A stretch of DNA of 64,000 nt from Sinotaia quadrata (GCA_028829895.1 CM054177.1:79010163-79074162); one strand, 5' to 3'. Positions 34,487-47,220 are shown, numbered from the stretch's first letter. Translations and numbers: made by a program. Notes: generated by a model not told the origin, from the sequence alone.

Positions 34487-36866
34487 GGTGTTGACAGACT
34501 GCCACTAGACCATGATGGATAGCTGACTATGTGGAACCAAACCTGGATAAAGCTTGCTAGATGGTGTTGACAGACTGCCACTAGACCATGATGGATAGCT
34601 GACTATGTGGAACCAAACCTGGATAAAGCTTGCTAGATGGTGTTGACAGACTGCCACTAGACCATGATGGATAGCTGACTATGTGGAACCAAACCTGGAT
34701 AAAGCTTGCTAGATGGTGTGGACAGACTGCCACTAGACCATGATGGATAACTGACTATGTGGAACCAAACCTGGATAAAGCTTGCTAGATGGTGTTGACA
34801 GACTGCCACTAGACCATGATGGATAGCTGACTATGTGGAACCAAACCTGGATAAAGCTTGCTAGATGGTGTTGGCAGACTGCCACTAGACCATGATGGAT
34901 AGCTGACTATGTGGAACCAAACCTGGACAAAGCTTGCTAGATGGTGTTGACAGACTGCCACTAGACCATGATGGATAGCTGACTATGTGGAACCAAACCT
35001 GGATAAAGCTTGCTAGATGGTGTTGGCAGACTGCCACTAGACCATGATGGATAGCTGACTATGTGGAACCAAACCTGGACAAAGCTTGCTAGATGGTGTT
35101 GACAGACTGCCACTAGACCATGATGGATAGCTGACTATGTGGAACCAAACCTGGATAAAGCTTGCTAGATGGTGTTGACAGACTGCCACTAGACCATGAT
35201 GGATAGCTGACTATGTGGAACCAAACCTGGACAAAGCTTGCTAGATGGTGTGGACAGACTGCCACTAGACCATGATGGATAGCTGACTATGTGGAACCAA
35301 ACCTGGATAAAGCTTGCTATATGGTGTTGACAGACTGCCACTAGACCATGATGGATAGCTGACTATGTGGAACCAAACCTGGATAAAGCTTGCTAGATGG
35401 TGTTGACAGACTGCCACTAGACCATGATGGATAGCTGACTATGTGGAACCAAACCTGGACAAAGCTTGCTAGATGGTGTGGACAGACTGCCACTAGACCA
35501 TGATGGATAGCTGACTATGTGGAACCAAACCTGGACAAAGCTTGCTAGATGGCGTGGACAGACTGCCACTAGACCATGATGGATAGCTGACTATGTGGAA
35601 CCAAACCTGGACAAAGCTTGCTAGATGGCGTGGACAGACTGCCACTAGACCATGATGGATAGCTGACTATGTGGAACCAAACCTGGACAAAGCTTGCTAG
35701 ATGGCGTGGACAGACTGCCACTAGACCATGATGGATAGATGACTATGTGGAACCAAACCTGGACAAAGCTTGCTAGATGGTGTTGACAGACTGCCACTAG
35801 ACCATGATGGATAGCTGACTATGTGGAACCAAACCTGGACAAAGCTTGCTAGATGGTGTTGACAGACTGCCACTAGACCATGATGGATAGCTGACTATGT
35901 GGAACCAAACCTGGACAAAGCTTGCTAGATGGTGTTGACAGACTGCCACTAGACCATGATGGATAGCTGACTATGTGGAACCAAACCTGGACAAAGCTTG
36001 CTAGATGGTGTTGACAGACTGCCACTAGACCATGATGGATAGCTGACTATGTGGAACCAAACCTGGATAAAGCTTGCTAGATGGTGTGGACAGACTGCCA
36101 CTAGACCATGATGGATAACTGACTATGTGGAACCAAACCTGGACAAAGCTTGCTAGATGGTGTTGACAGACTGCCACTAGACCATGATGGATAGCTGACT
36201 ATGTGGAACCAAACCTGGATAAAGCTTGCTAGATGGTGTTGGCAGACTGCCACTAGACCATGATGGATAGCTGACTATGTGGAACCAAACCTGGACAAAG
36301 CTTGCTAGATGGTGTTGACAGACTGCCACTAGACCATGATGGATAGCTGACTATGTGGAACCAAACCTGGACAAAGCTTGCTAGATGGTGTGGACAGACT
36401 GCCACTAGACCATGATGGATAGCTGACTATGTGGAACCAAACCTGGACAAAGCTTGCTAGATGGCGTGGACAGACTGCCACTAGACCATGATGGATAGCT
36501 GACTATGTGGAACCAAACCTGGACAAAGCTTGCTAGATGGCGTGGACAGACTGCCACTAGACCATGATGGATAGCTGACTATGTGGAACCAAACCTGGAC
36601 AAAGCTTGCTAGATGGCGTGGACAGACTGCCACTAGACCATGATGGATAGATGACTATGTGGAACCAAACCTGGACAAAGCTTGCTAGATGGTGTTGACA
36701 GACTGCCACTAGACCATGATGGATAGCTGACTATGTGGAACCAAACCTGGACAAAGCTTGCTAGATGGTGTTGACAGACTGCCACTAGACCATGATGGAT
36801 AGCTTGCTAGATGGTGTTGACAGACTGCCACTAGACCATGATGGATAGCTTGCTAGATGGTGTTGG
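34487..36866. repeat. 76-bp satellite-like array, 32 units
   Basis: Thirty full 76-bp units from 34487, then two 46-bp units at 36767 and 36813. Unit landmarks are GACTGCCACTAGACCATGAT, CTATGTGGAACCAAACCTGG and AAAGCTTGCTAGAT. Diagnostic variants are GGTGTTGACA, GGTGTGGACA, GGCGTGGACA or GGTGTTGGCA at the start; ATAGCTG, ATAACTG or ATAGATG in the middle; and GATAAA or GACAAA near the end. The variant series in units 14-17 (35475-35778) recurs exactly in units 26-29 (36387-36690), 12 units or 912 bp later, so blocks of the array were copied as a whole. Confidence 0.97.
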
Positions 36867-37934
36867 CGAATTTAATGAGACCCCTCTGAGAGAAAGAATA
36901 AATAGACAGAAATATACCAAATGTGCCACTTTCCAGTTTAACCATTTTCCATCACAGTGGAGAGTCCATATCCAAACTAAATTACAGTTAAGAAGCTAGA
37001 TAATCAAGAAAACTTTGACCAAGAACAAAAAGAATAGAGAAATTTTGATTTTCTTTTACAGTGCATAAAGATAAAACCCAGAGACATATGCCAAGTATCA
37101 ATTTATAGAGAGAGTGAGACTGAGAGTTTCAAATTTATATTAATGGACGCTCTTTTACAGGACAAATTAGCTTGAAAATTGTGAACACACAAATAGCCTA
37201 ACTTCACAATTGAATTGTCACGTATAAAATAAGATATTTAAAGCTGTGCACAAATTATTGCAGGGTTTGGGGTTCACTTTCGAGCTGATCAAATGTTGTG
37301 ACATGCATTTCTGAAGGGGCAAAGGGGCTCAAGGTAGGTCATCCTGTTTTGAAAGATTTTGTACAAAAACAGTTAAGTGTCCGAAATTACAATTCAGCTC
37401 TGAAAGATTTTTCTTAGGAAAGAATATCAGTAGGATTTGTGTGATATAAAAGTTGAAATGAGTTCATACTACTGAAATCATCTGTTGGGACTACTGATCC
37501 CACTAGGACTCATAACTTGGAGATCTATGCATTCCAAGTCAAGACTGATTGGTGTCGAGAGAGTTACTATAAACACAGAACGTTTACATTTCTTTCAGTG
37601 ATAATATTACGTTAATCTAATTGGGCTGCATTCCCAAAATTAATTCCACTTTTCTTTTATTCAATTTTTTTATTGTTTCATAAAGTTTCTTATTTTCACT
37701 TTTACTCATCTCATTGTTAAGTTCTTATCATCTTATATTTATGTATTACCATCCTGTAATGTTTGTAGTGACCCTTTCATGTTAATTGTGGTTGAGACAC
37801 CTGGGAGGGGGGTGGGGCCACACTCGAGCCATTCAGTACCCATCGTGTGAAACCAGTGTTGTCTGACTATCCATCAGTTACATCATTGGGAGCTTTCTTA
37901 ACCGGGTATAGCGAACGACAGGCGATAAGGCGCG
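36867..37934. other. Unassigned spacer
   Basis: Single-copy DNA after the satellite; no gene found. Confidence 0.45.
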
Positions 37935-38275
37935 ACATATAGATACATACAAAATTACGAACTTATACAGATAAAATACCAACACACACAGATACACAAA
38001 TACAAACAAACACAGGCACATATACAAATATCTGCATACACAAATACATACACAAATACTAACATAATACAATCATGAATACCGACATACACAAATACAT
38101 ACACAAATACCTACACAGATTTCTATACAAATACTGATATACACAGATAGAGACTACTTTGCTAAATATATTGAAAATAACAAGCAGAAAAGTACAAACA
38201 CGTACATTTATTTGTACAAATTCATACAAATAGCATAATAAAAAAAACGCATACATTTTATACATACAAATTCAT
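37935..38275. repeat. Degenerate AC-rich minisatellite, related to 33.7 kb
   Basis: Repeats of CAGATACACAAATAC and ACATACACAAATAC closely resemble the array at 33700-34330. The two flank the 76-bp array. Confidence 0.85.
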
Positions 38276-38483
38276 AGAAATAACATAATAAAGAACACAA
38301 ACATATACTCAGTCATTAATTTATTTTGTTAAGCAATAAAATTTACAAGTTAAAATGATGGATTTTAATAGATAACAAGTCAACGGCTATTAACAACAGT
38401 GACGATAAAGATGTTGAAGTGGGGGCTGGGTGGAGACAATGGAATTGACAAGAATGGAATTGACAAGAATGGAATTGGTAGGT

Positions 38484-39299
38484 ACTGCTGCACGTTGGTT
38501 AAAATTGCAGTGGTAGTATAGTAAACTGCTGCACTTTGCTTAAGATTGCAGTGGTAGTATAGTAAACTGCTGCACTTTGCTTAAGATTGCAGTGGTAGTA
38601 TAGTAAACTGCTGCACTTTGCTTAAGATTGCAGTGGTAGTATAGTAAACTGCTGCACTTTGCTTAAGATTGCAGTGGTAGTATAGTAAACTGCTGCACTT
38701 TGCTTAAGATTGCAGTGGTAGTATAGTAAACTGCTGCACTTTGCTTAAGATTGCAGTGGTAGTATAGTAAACTGCTGCACTTTGCTTAAGATTGCAGTGG
38801 TAGTATAGTAAACTGCTGCACTTTGCTTAAGATTGCAGTGGTAGTATAGTAAACTGCTGCACTTTGCTTAAGATTGCAGTGGTAGTATAGTAAACTGCTG
38901 CACTTTGCTTAAGATTGCAGTGGTAGTATAGTAAACTGCTGCACTTTGCTTAAGATTGCAGTGGTAGTATAGTAAACTGCTGCACTTTGCTTAAGATTGC
39001 AGTGGTAGTATAGTAAACTGCTGCACTTTGCTTAAGATTGCAGTGGTAGTATAGTAAACTGCTGCACTTTGCTTAAGATTGCAGTGGTAGTATAGTAAAC
39101 TGCTGCACTTTGCTTAAGATTGCAGTGGTAGTATAGTAAACTGCTGCACTTTGCTTAAGATTGCAGTGGTAGTATAGTAAACTGCTGCACTTTGCTTAAG
39201 ATTGCAGTGGTAGTATAGTAAACTGCTGCACTTTGCTTAAGATTGCAGTGGTAATATGGTAAACTGCTGCACTTTGCTTAAGATTGCAGTGGTAGTAGT
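38484..39299. repeat. 41-bp minisatellite, 20 copies
   Basis: Exact 41-bp period (38525, 38566 and so on) with core ACTGCTGCACTTTGCTTAAG and ATTGCAGTGGTAGTATAGTA. Internal units appear identical; only the first unit and the second-last differ. Three copies of a 14-bp GAATGGAATTGACAA string precede it. Confidence 0.98.
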
Positions 39300-39504
39300 G
39301 AAAGTACGAGGGATATCATTCCAACCAAAACATTCTTCGCACAACAAACGCCAATCGGCATGAACACTGACATTTTCTTCACAGCTCACCTGACAGCTAA
39401 CAAGAAGTGGGGGGGGGGGGGTGATCGCAAGTTTTGTGACTATGGCATTCAACAAATAACACTTAGAGTCTTAACAGAAACTCATCATTGTTCTCTCGTT
39501 AAAC

Positions 39505-39985
39505 ATAATGTACAGGTAAACACATCTGCACAGGGAAACCCGTTTGTAAACATACGTACGTAAACATATATGTACAGGTAAACAAATCTGCACAAGGAAA
39601 CCCGTCTGTAAACATACGTACGTAAACATATATGTACAGGTAAACACATATGCACAGGGAAACCCATCTGTAAACATACGTACGTAAACCTATATGTACA
39701 GGTAAACCTGTCTGTAAGCATATATGTACAGGGAAGCAGTCTGTAAACATAAGTACGTAAGCATATCTGTACATAAAGCAGACTATAAACAAAGGTATAT
39801 AAGCATATTTTTATAGGGAAGAGGATTTTAATGAATGCAAACATATTCTGTATATGAAAGCTGTCTTTAAACAAAAGTAGGTAAACATACAGGGAAGCAA
39901 TCTTTAAACAAAGGTAGGTAAACATATTCAATATAGTGAAACAGTTCTTACACAAGTGTATATAAACATCTTCTGTACAGGGAAA
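39505..39985. repeat. Minisatellite, about 62 bp unit
   Basis: Copies containing AAACATACGTACGTAAACAT, ATATGTACAGG and GGAAACCCGTCTG. The first three are close copies and the rest decay to the right. ACGTACGT palindromes recur in each good unit. A 12-base G-run lies just upstream near 39410. Confidence 0.92.
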
Positions 39986-40091
39986 GTCTATGGACGACCC
40001 TTCTTCAAGTGGAATTAATTAAAACTGCAATCACCGTTCAGTAAAGCCTACTGCTTACAGTCTTGGCAGGTGCATCTTATAATCTCTCTTT

Positions 40092-40175
40092 TCTTTCTTC
40101 CCATTTCTTCTTTCTTTCTTTCTTTCTATCTCTTTCATGATATATACACTTAATGTTCTCTTTCACACTCACTCA

Positions 40176-40222
<47 letters not shown>
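40092..40222. repeat. (TTCT)n and (CA)n microsatellites
   Basis: A short TTTC run near 40105-40130, and a CACT then CA run from about 40165 to 40222. Confidence 0.93.
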
Positions 40223-40224
<2 letters not shown>

Positions 40225-40690
40225 TCGTTCACATACATAAAAGCACACCACTGTAAGGACATGTTGCTTGAGTTGTTTTAAGGGATATTTACAACATTCC
40301 ATTGATTTCTTTTTCTTCCGACTTTTTCTTTTGATCATAATGAGATTACTATGCATGTCTTTTAATCTTGCCAAATCTTGTTATCTACTAACAATATAGG
40401 CTGTTACGTTCAGACTAAAAGAAAGAACATAAACGAAAAGGAAAACATGAGTGTGTATGTAAATATGTGTACTAATTCGTCCTTGTGTCAACGTGTAGTG
40501 GCCTACTGCATACGTCGTCATCACGTTTTCACCAGAGCACTCTGAAAAAATCTAAATAATGTAAAGTTATCAACTCTTTACATGTCTGGCTTGGTGTATT
40601 TGCTTACCCCTTTAGATTGCACACTTGATGTTTACGATTACCTCTTTACAATGTATACTTAGTGTTTGGGCTTACCTCTTTATATTGCAG

Positions 40691-40694
<4 letters not shown>
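40223..40694. other. Unassigned spacer
   Basis: Single-copy DNA with nothing recognised. Confidence 0.4.

Positions 40695-40780
<86 letters not shown>
40695..40780. repeat. (GT)n microsatellite
   Basis: Uninterrupted GT repeat of about 86 bp. Confidence 0.98.
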
Positions 40781-40781
<1 letters not shown>

Positions 40782-41004
40782 AATCATTATCTACAGATTT
40801 ATTCAAATATCCATTTTCTTAACATATATCTGTTATCTCTCGAAATAAATGACGGGTGGATGAATAATACATTCAAAATAGTAACGGTTGATATATGTAA
40901 ATGAACACAAATGTTCAAACACAGAGATCAGTGCAGAGAGATGCTGAGGTCACGTGATACCTGACACAGGGCGACACCCGACTGGAATGAGACTGCCGTA
41001 GAGT

Positions 41005-41185
41005 TAATTGACTACTAAAGAGTTTAAATTGACTGCCAGAGAGTCAAACAGACTGCCAGAGAGTTAAATTGACTGTCAGAGAGTCAAATACACTGACTGC
41101 CAGAGAGTTAAATTGACTGTCAGAGAGTCAAATACACTGACTGCCAGAGAGTCAAACAGACTTCTAGAGAGTCAAACGGACCAAC
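41005..41185. repeat. Minisatellite, about 22 bp unit in a 48-bp super-unit
   Basis: GACTGCCAGAGAGTTAAATT and GACTGTCAGAGAGTCAAATA alternate. A larger unit that includes CACTGACTGCC is repeated twice. Confidence 0.88.
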
Positions 41186-42074
41186 AGATTAGCAAAGAAA
41201 TGGGGGGGGGGGGAATGTGGGAAGGAGAGAAGGGTTAAATTACTTTAGAAACAATGAAACAAAACTTTCAGAATTCTTTAACATCAAAAACTTCGGCGTC
41301 AGAGTGCACTTGGAGTTTGGAGCAAGCCATGTCAGGTAAGACAATGAAGACCACAACATACTGCTGAATGTCTATGTGATTTGCATTTCACACCAGAGTT
41401 TTCAACTTGTTTCTGATTTCACAGTGTCAGATTAAGAAATGTTTGCAATATTGCAGCTAGAAACCCTTTTACACTCTCTCTGTCAGCCTCTCTTCGCAAG
41501 CATTCCCAGTCAGATTCTATAAATTTCTATTAGTCCCAGTTTGCTTCCAGTAAGCCACACACACACACACCCTCCCGTTTTTCCTTTCAATCAGCCTCTT
41601 TGTTCTTACAAATAGCTCTTTTTGTTCATAATCAAAATCACCTTTTTTTGGTTTCTACAATTCAAGCTTTCTTATCAGTCCTCTATTTTTTTTCCAACTA
41701 ACCTTTTGTTCTTTGTAATCAATCCTTTGTTTCTCAGTTAGATCTATTTTGGTTTCTTTGATTCCCACTCTTCCCCACCCCCTCCTTTCTCTTCTGAAAA
41801 ATCATGGAAAGTACGTATGGTTAATTGGTCATTAGGTATATAAAAATATTTTATGCATTTTGCTATTGATATGTTATACTTGTGTTTTACATAGATGTAT
41901 TATGTGAGTAGAGTATTATTTCTACAAATTTTTTAACTTAGGTCCCATATACAGTATGCTAAACACATGACATTGTTTCTAGTGAATGCGCTCATAAAAT
42001 TGATATGCTCTATTTATTATACAGTGTGCGTATATTGGGTTAATAAATACTGTTCCAGGAAAATATAAGTTGAT
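41186..42074. other. Unassigned spacer, pyrimidine-rich part
   Basis: A G-run near 41205, then a T/C-rich single-copy stretch at 41460-41790. No gene seen. Confidence 0.4.
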
Positions 42075-42425
42075 TTTTGTTGCTTCCACACAGAAAACAG
42101 ATCAAAGAAGGATTTTTTTTAGAGATGGGTCTTCCATCCAGAAGACAGAGGTCACAGTAGAGCATTGTTCTGTTTGTTTCCATCCAGGAGACAGATAGCA
42201 AAATAGAATGGCCACTCTATGCTTTTTTGTACCCAAAGACGGCAGGTAGACATAACTGTTCCATATTGTTTGTTGTTCCGGGAGGGGTGCTTTATTTTTA
42301 TTTAATTTTTTTTGAGGGGAGGGGGGAGTCCGCCTAGAAGACAGACAGTAAAATAGAAAAGACTGTTCCGTGCTTTTTGAGTTTTTCCACCCAGAAGATA
42401 GACAACAGCGCAACAGGGTGGGCCG
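42075..42425. repeat. Highly degenerate minisatellite, about 60 bp unit
   Basis: Five decayed copies of TTCCATCCAGAAGACAGA followed by AAAATAGAA and a T-rich end. The reverse frame at 42102-42437 is a by-product. Confidence 0.7.
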
Positions 42426-42542
42426 CACAATTGGCACCTGTGTTTAATAGCCTGTAAGTCATGCTGACGTTACAAGACCCAGACATTAGCTACGCAAGTC
42501 TGCCTGGGGTGGGGGTGGGCTCAGAGCAGATGAAGGAACAGT

Positions 42543-42610
42543 ACACTTCTGGCTACTTGGCTGCGCACACCTAATCTGCAAGATAACTTTTGGTTCGAGC
42601 CCTTGCAGGC
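42543..42610 (+). other. Possible tRNA-derived SINE head
   Basis: TGGCTACTTGG at 42550 fits a pol III A box reasonably well, and GGTTCGAGCCC at 42592 is a perfect B box, at tRNA-like spacing. No full cloverleaf could be folded by eye and no second copy was seen, so this may be chance. Confidence 0.25.
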
Positions 42611-43184
42611 AGACGCTCCCTGTTTACTGGGTAGAAAATCCCGTAGGTTTAATCTAATTGCTACACTTCCGAGCTTGTTCGTCATTTCTTGTTAGCGCAG
42701 TGCGGCTTGTTCATCTTGACTCAACTTTTGCACGCCTGATCTTTCTTACCGTCAATTTGCGTCAACCAATGCAGTAAATTTTGAATGGATAGCTGGTTAA
42801 CAAATTGAATGGTTCATTTGTTTGTTAGTGTGTTTTGTCTTTGTGTGTGCTTGCAAGTTTTATTGTTAGTCTCCATTTACAGAAAATGTTGTATTTTCTT
42901 TTGTTAAAGTACTAACAAGCAAACGATTATATTATCGATGATACTAGTGCAAAGTAGCGTGTTCATCTGATCAATGTACAATCTAGAACTGTCTCTATTT
43001 TATTATCTCTTTCATTCTCAGCCTAATGAAGTGAGATCTTTCTTTATTTATATATTGTTATTTATTTATTTTTGCGACACACTGCAAATGATTTCCCGTG
43101 TACAAATATTGGCAGATCAGTGAAGTTAAATGAAAGGTACCCGGCGAACAAGCTAATATGAACGAAGTGCGTCAACATAATAAC
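42611..43184. other. Unassigned AT-rich spacer
   Basis: Nothing recognised. Confidence 0.4.
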
Positions 43185-44285
43185 CGACATGTACAGGGTG
43201 ATTGTCAAAACCTGACATGTACAGGACGTAGTCAAATCCTGATAAGAACAGGACGTAGTCAAATCCTAATACGTAAAAGACGAAAGTTAAAACCTAATAT
43301 ACAAAGGACGAAATTCAAATCCTGATAAGCACAGAACGAAAGTCAATTCCTGAATGTAAAAGACTAAAGTCAAAACCTGATATGTACAAGACGAAAGTCG
43401 AATCCTTAAATGTACAGGACGAAAGTCATATCCTGACATGTACGGGACGAAAGTCAAATCTTTTTATATAAAGGACGAAAGTCAAAACCTGACATTAAAA
43501 GGAAAGTCAAATCTTGATATGTTAAGACGAAATTCAAAACCTGATATGTACAGGACGAAAATCAAACATGATGTATTAAGACAAAAGTCAAAACTTGACA
43601 TTTTAAGATGAAATTCAAATCCTGATATGTACAGGACATAAACGTCAAATCCTGATTCTATGTTAAGACGAAAGTCAAATCCTGATGTGTTAAGACGAAA
43701 GTCAAATCCTGATGTGTTAAGACGAAAGTTAAATTCTGATGCGTACAAGACGAAAGTCAAATCCTGATGTGTAAAAGACGAAAATCAAAACCTGATATTT
43801 ACAGAACGAAAGTCAAATCTTGATATGTTAAGTCGAAAGTCAAAACCTGACATGTACAGGACGAACCTCAAATCCTGATATGCACAGGGCAAAAGTCAAA
43901 ACTTGACATGTACAGGACGAAAGTCAAAACCTTACATGTTAAGACAAAAGTCAAGTCCTGACATATTAAGACGAAAGTTAAATCCTGATATATTCAGAAT
44001 GAAAGTCAAATCCTGACATGTTAAGACGAGAATCAAAACAGACACGTACAAGACGAAAGTCAAATCCTGATATGTTAAGACAAAAGTTAAGTCCTGACAT
44101 GTACAGAACGAATTTCGAAACCTGTCATGTTAAATGAGAGTCAAATCCTGACATGTTAAGATGAAAGTCAAAACCTCACATGTTAAGACGAAAGTCAAAA
44201 CATGACAGGTTAAGACGAAAGTAAAAATCTGACATGTACAGGACGAATATCGAAACATGACATATGCAGACTGAAAGTGAACTGC
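43185..44285. repeat. 27-28-bp minisatellite, about 38 degenerate copies
   Basis: Repeated GACGAAAGTCAAATCCTGAT and ATGTACAG or ATGTTAA tails over 1.1 kb. Two subtypes (GTACAG and GTTAA tails) are interspersed. The best-kept run is near 43670-43760. Confidence 0.94.
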
Positions 44286-44464
44286 ACCAGGATGATAAGT
44301 ATTATCGACTGCTGCAGCTAAAAGTAGGAGCTGCTACTGGCTGCAAACACGGAAATTAAAACGACTTTTACACACAGTTGGAACATCTGGGGCTTTGAAG
44401 TGTCTTAGTCTTGTACCGTCATGTACGTTTAAAATGCCAGTGTTGTTAAAAGTAACGCAGATAT

Positions 44465-44800
44465 AATCGTGAACATGTCGGTGTTGGTACAAGTAACACA
44501 GGTTTAATAGTGAACATGTCGGTGTTGGTACAAGTAACACAGGTTTAATAGTGAACATGTCGGTGTTGGTACAAGTAACACAGGTTTAATCGTGAACATG
44601 TCGGTGTTGGTACAAGTAACACAGGTTTAATAGTGAACATGCCAGTTCGTTATAGTTATTAACGCACATTGAGCTGTTGACATGCCATTGTTGTTACAGG
44701 TAACGCAGGTTTAATCGTGGAGAAGACGGTGTCGTTAAAAGTGACGAATATTTAATCGTAGGCCTACATATGTTACTGTTGTGACAGGTAGAGCAGAGTT
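44465..44800. repeat. 41-bp minisatellite, 4 good and several poor copies
   Basis: Units starting GAACATGTCGGTGTTGG at 44471 and 44512 with AAGTAACACAGGTTTAAT; the right half is decayed. It is unrelated to the other 41-bp array at 38.5 kb. Confidence 0.92.
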
Positions 44801-45211
44801 ATTAGACAATGTAGAGGTGTGGTTAAAATGATGACAAATATTTCAAACTTATAATATTGATATAACGTGGAAGCAGAAAGAAACTACTTGTAAAATGATT
44901 TGGGATTAAATTTTGATATTCTGTAGAAATTCAATTAGAAACGCCATGTTCGGTTTAGCAGTAGAAAATGTTACAGACATTTAAAGAGAAAACATTCAAA
45001 TATTTATAAATAGTATTTTTAATTTTGTGATTAATTAATTTAATAATTATTCTGATTTTCGTTAATTTAATTTTTAAAAGACTTCCTAAACTTAGATTTC
45101 AAAATTTTACCTAGCGCGTTCTTAAATGAAAAATGACTGTTTGAAAGATCACGTCACATACCAAATCATCATCTTCGTCTTCCGTCAACACGGTAAAAAC
45201 GTCGATTGCAT
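44801..45211. other. AT-rich spacer
   Basis: Nothing recognised. Confidence 0.4.
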
Positions 45212-45526
45212 CCACCTTCTCAGCATTTTGCCACCAGTTGGTGTTGTCGATTACTTTAACCCTCTCCAACATATTGCCACCAGTTGGTGTTGTCGATTAC
45301 TTTAACCCTCTCCAACATTTTGCCACCAGTTGGTGTTGTCGATTACTTTAACCCTCTCCAACATATTGCCACCAGTGGTTTAGTCGATTACTTTAACCCT
45401 CTCCAACATATTGCCACCAGTGGTTTAGTCGATTACTTTAACCCTCTCCAACATATTGCCACCAGTGGTTTAGTCGATTACTTTAACCCTCTCCAACATA
45501 TTGCCACCAGTGGTTTAGTCGATTAC
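45212..45526. repeat. 45-46-bp minisatellite, 7 copies
   Basis: Core CGATTACTTTAACCCTCTCC and AACATATTGCCACCAGT. Early units carry TGGTGTTGT and later ones GGTTTAGT, so one variant spread through the right half. Confidence 0.95.
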
Positions 45527-45654
45527 GAAACTAAACTGCTCATACAAAAGAAATAAAAATTGCTTTACAAGATTTCACTATTATTTTCAAGGTGTAATAA
45601 TACACAGAGACTAGCCTTCTGAGTTTGCAGCATCTTGACTTCCTTCATTTTTTA

Positions 45655-45895
45655 ATTTGTATACGAGAAGGGAAATGCAAGCAGGGAGGGAAAATGCAGA
45701 CGGAAAGGGAAGACGAGGACGGGAAAGAAAAATGCAGACGAGAAGAGAAAATGCGGACAGGAAGAGAAAATAAAGACGGGAATGGAAAGTGAGGACGGGA
45801 AGGTAAAATGAAGACGAGAAGGGGGGCGGGAAAGAGGACGGGGAGGGAAAATGACGGACGGAAAAGAAAAATGCGGACCGGAAGGGAAGATAGGT
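45655..45895. repeat. Purine-rich minisatellite, about 19-22 bp unit
   Basis: Repeated GACGGGAAGGGAAAATGCG. Pro/Ser/Phe-rich frames on the opposite strand are artefacts. Confidence 0.88.
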
Positions 45896-46788
45896 CCTGT
45901 ATAACAAGGAGAGTAATGGTATGGGAGAAAAATGCTGAAATGCACATTACCGTCTGCAGTTTTCTTGCATTCGTCGTAGCAAAGATTTTGTCATTTTCAT
46001 CCCTTTATGATAATGGCTTTGCAACGTCTTCATCACAGACAGAGTGTACAAATTTCTGACAACACGGATTTGTTGTCGCTATTTCTGTGTGATTCCTAAT
46101 TGTTGTGTTTTAACACGATAAGTGGTGTTGTTTTTACAAGTTCTGTTTTAGCACGATTGTCTAAGTTTCATACGTCCATTCATAAAACTGGCTGGTTTTG
46201 ATTTTCCTGCATTTTGTTTTAACTCTGCTTTCATCATCTTTCATCTTTCGTCTGCTTTCATCAGCCTTCATCAGCTTTCATTAGCATAGCACTCATTCAC
46301 TTTATAATCGGGATTTTCTGAAACCTCCTTTCAAGATCTTTCATCAGCCTTCACCAGCTTTCCTCAGGATTTTTATATATATATATTTGCTTTGTTGTTG
46401 TCTTGAAGTACAGTCAGTGTTGATTCTGTTGGCCATGTTGGAGCTTGTCAATAGCAGATATTAGCAGCAGGTTACAAGTAAACAATACACCTCCTCTCTC
46501 ATTGGGCCGTTAGTCAAAGTCGGAATGAACAATGCTGTAAGATGTTTAGTACGCTCAGATCAATGCTAAAGCGTGGATTTGTTAAGACAAAAGGAAGACA
46601 GAGTTAAGAGCTTTACATGTTTGCTGTATATATTTGGAGTCACGTTTGTTTTATCAAAGTGTGCTTTTCATAATTTTATAAACATTTTTTCATGAGAAAC
46701 TTCTATGGCATTGAGTTCTGCAAGCTTCTGTTGAATTTTTTAAAGCAAACATGCGATTGACTCAGTATTTGGCTATAGTTAACACCAG
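45896..46788. other. Unassigned spacer with CTTTCATCAG repeats
   Basis: Contains irregular CTTTCATCAGCCTTCATC repeats at 46218-46375 and a short TA run near 46377. No gene. Confidence 0.45.
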
Positions 46789-46937
<149 letters not shown>

Positions 46938-47150
46938 TTATTTTTTTAAGTGTGAGGCTACAGGATGAACGTGGAGTAAGTTTTGTCCCAGGAAAGTCTT
47001 TCTCACTTCTTTGCACAAAATTGCATGTAGTTTGTGCGGTGACGTAAACGCAAATTCCAATAATCTTGATATATCGGGCTCGAATATAATCGTGAGAATA
47101 TTATTAACTGATTCAATCTACACATCAAATCAATCGTTAGAACCAACCCC

Positions 47151-47159
47151 TTCCCCCCC

Positions 47160-47217
<58 letters not shown>
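47151..47217. repeat. C-run and (CT)n microsatellite
   Basis: Nine Cs followed by a CT repeat of about 55 bp. Confidence 0.97.

Positions 47218-47220
<3 letters not shown>

Noticed and set aside
34487..36866. CRISPR-like array
   Set aside because: Units are contiguous 76-mers with no unique spacers, in eukaryotic DNA.
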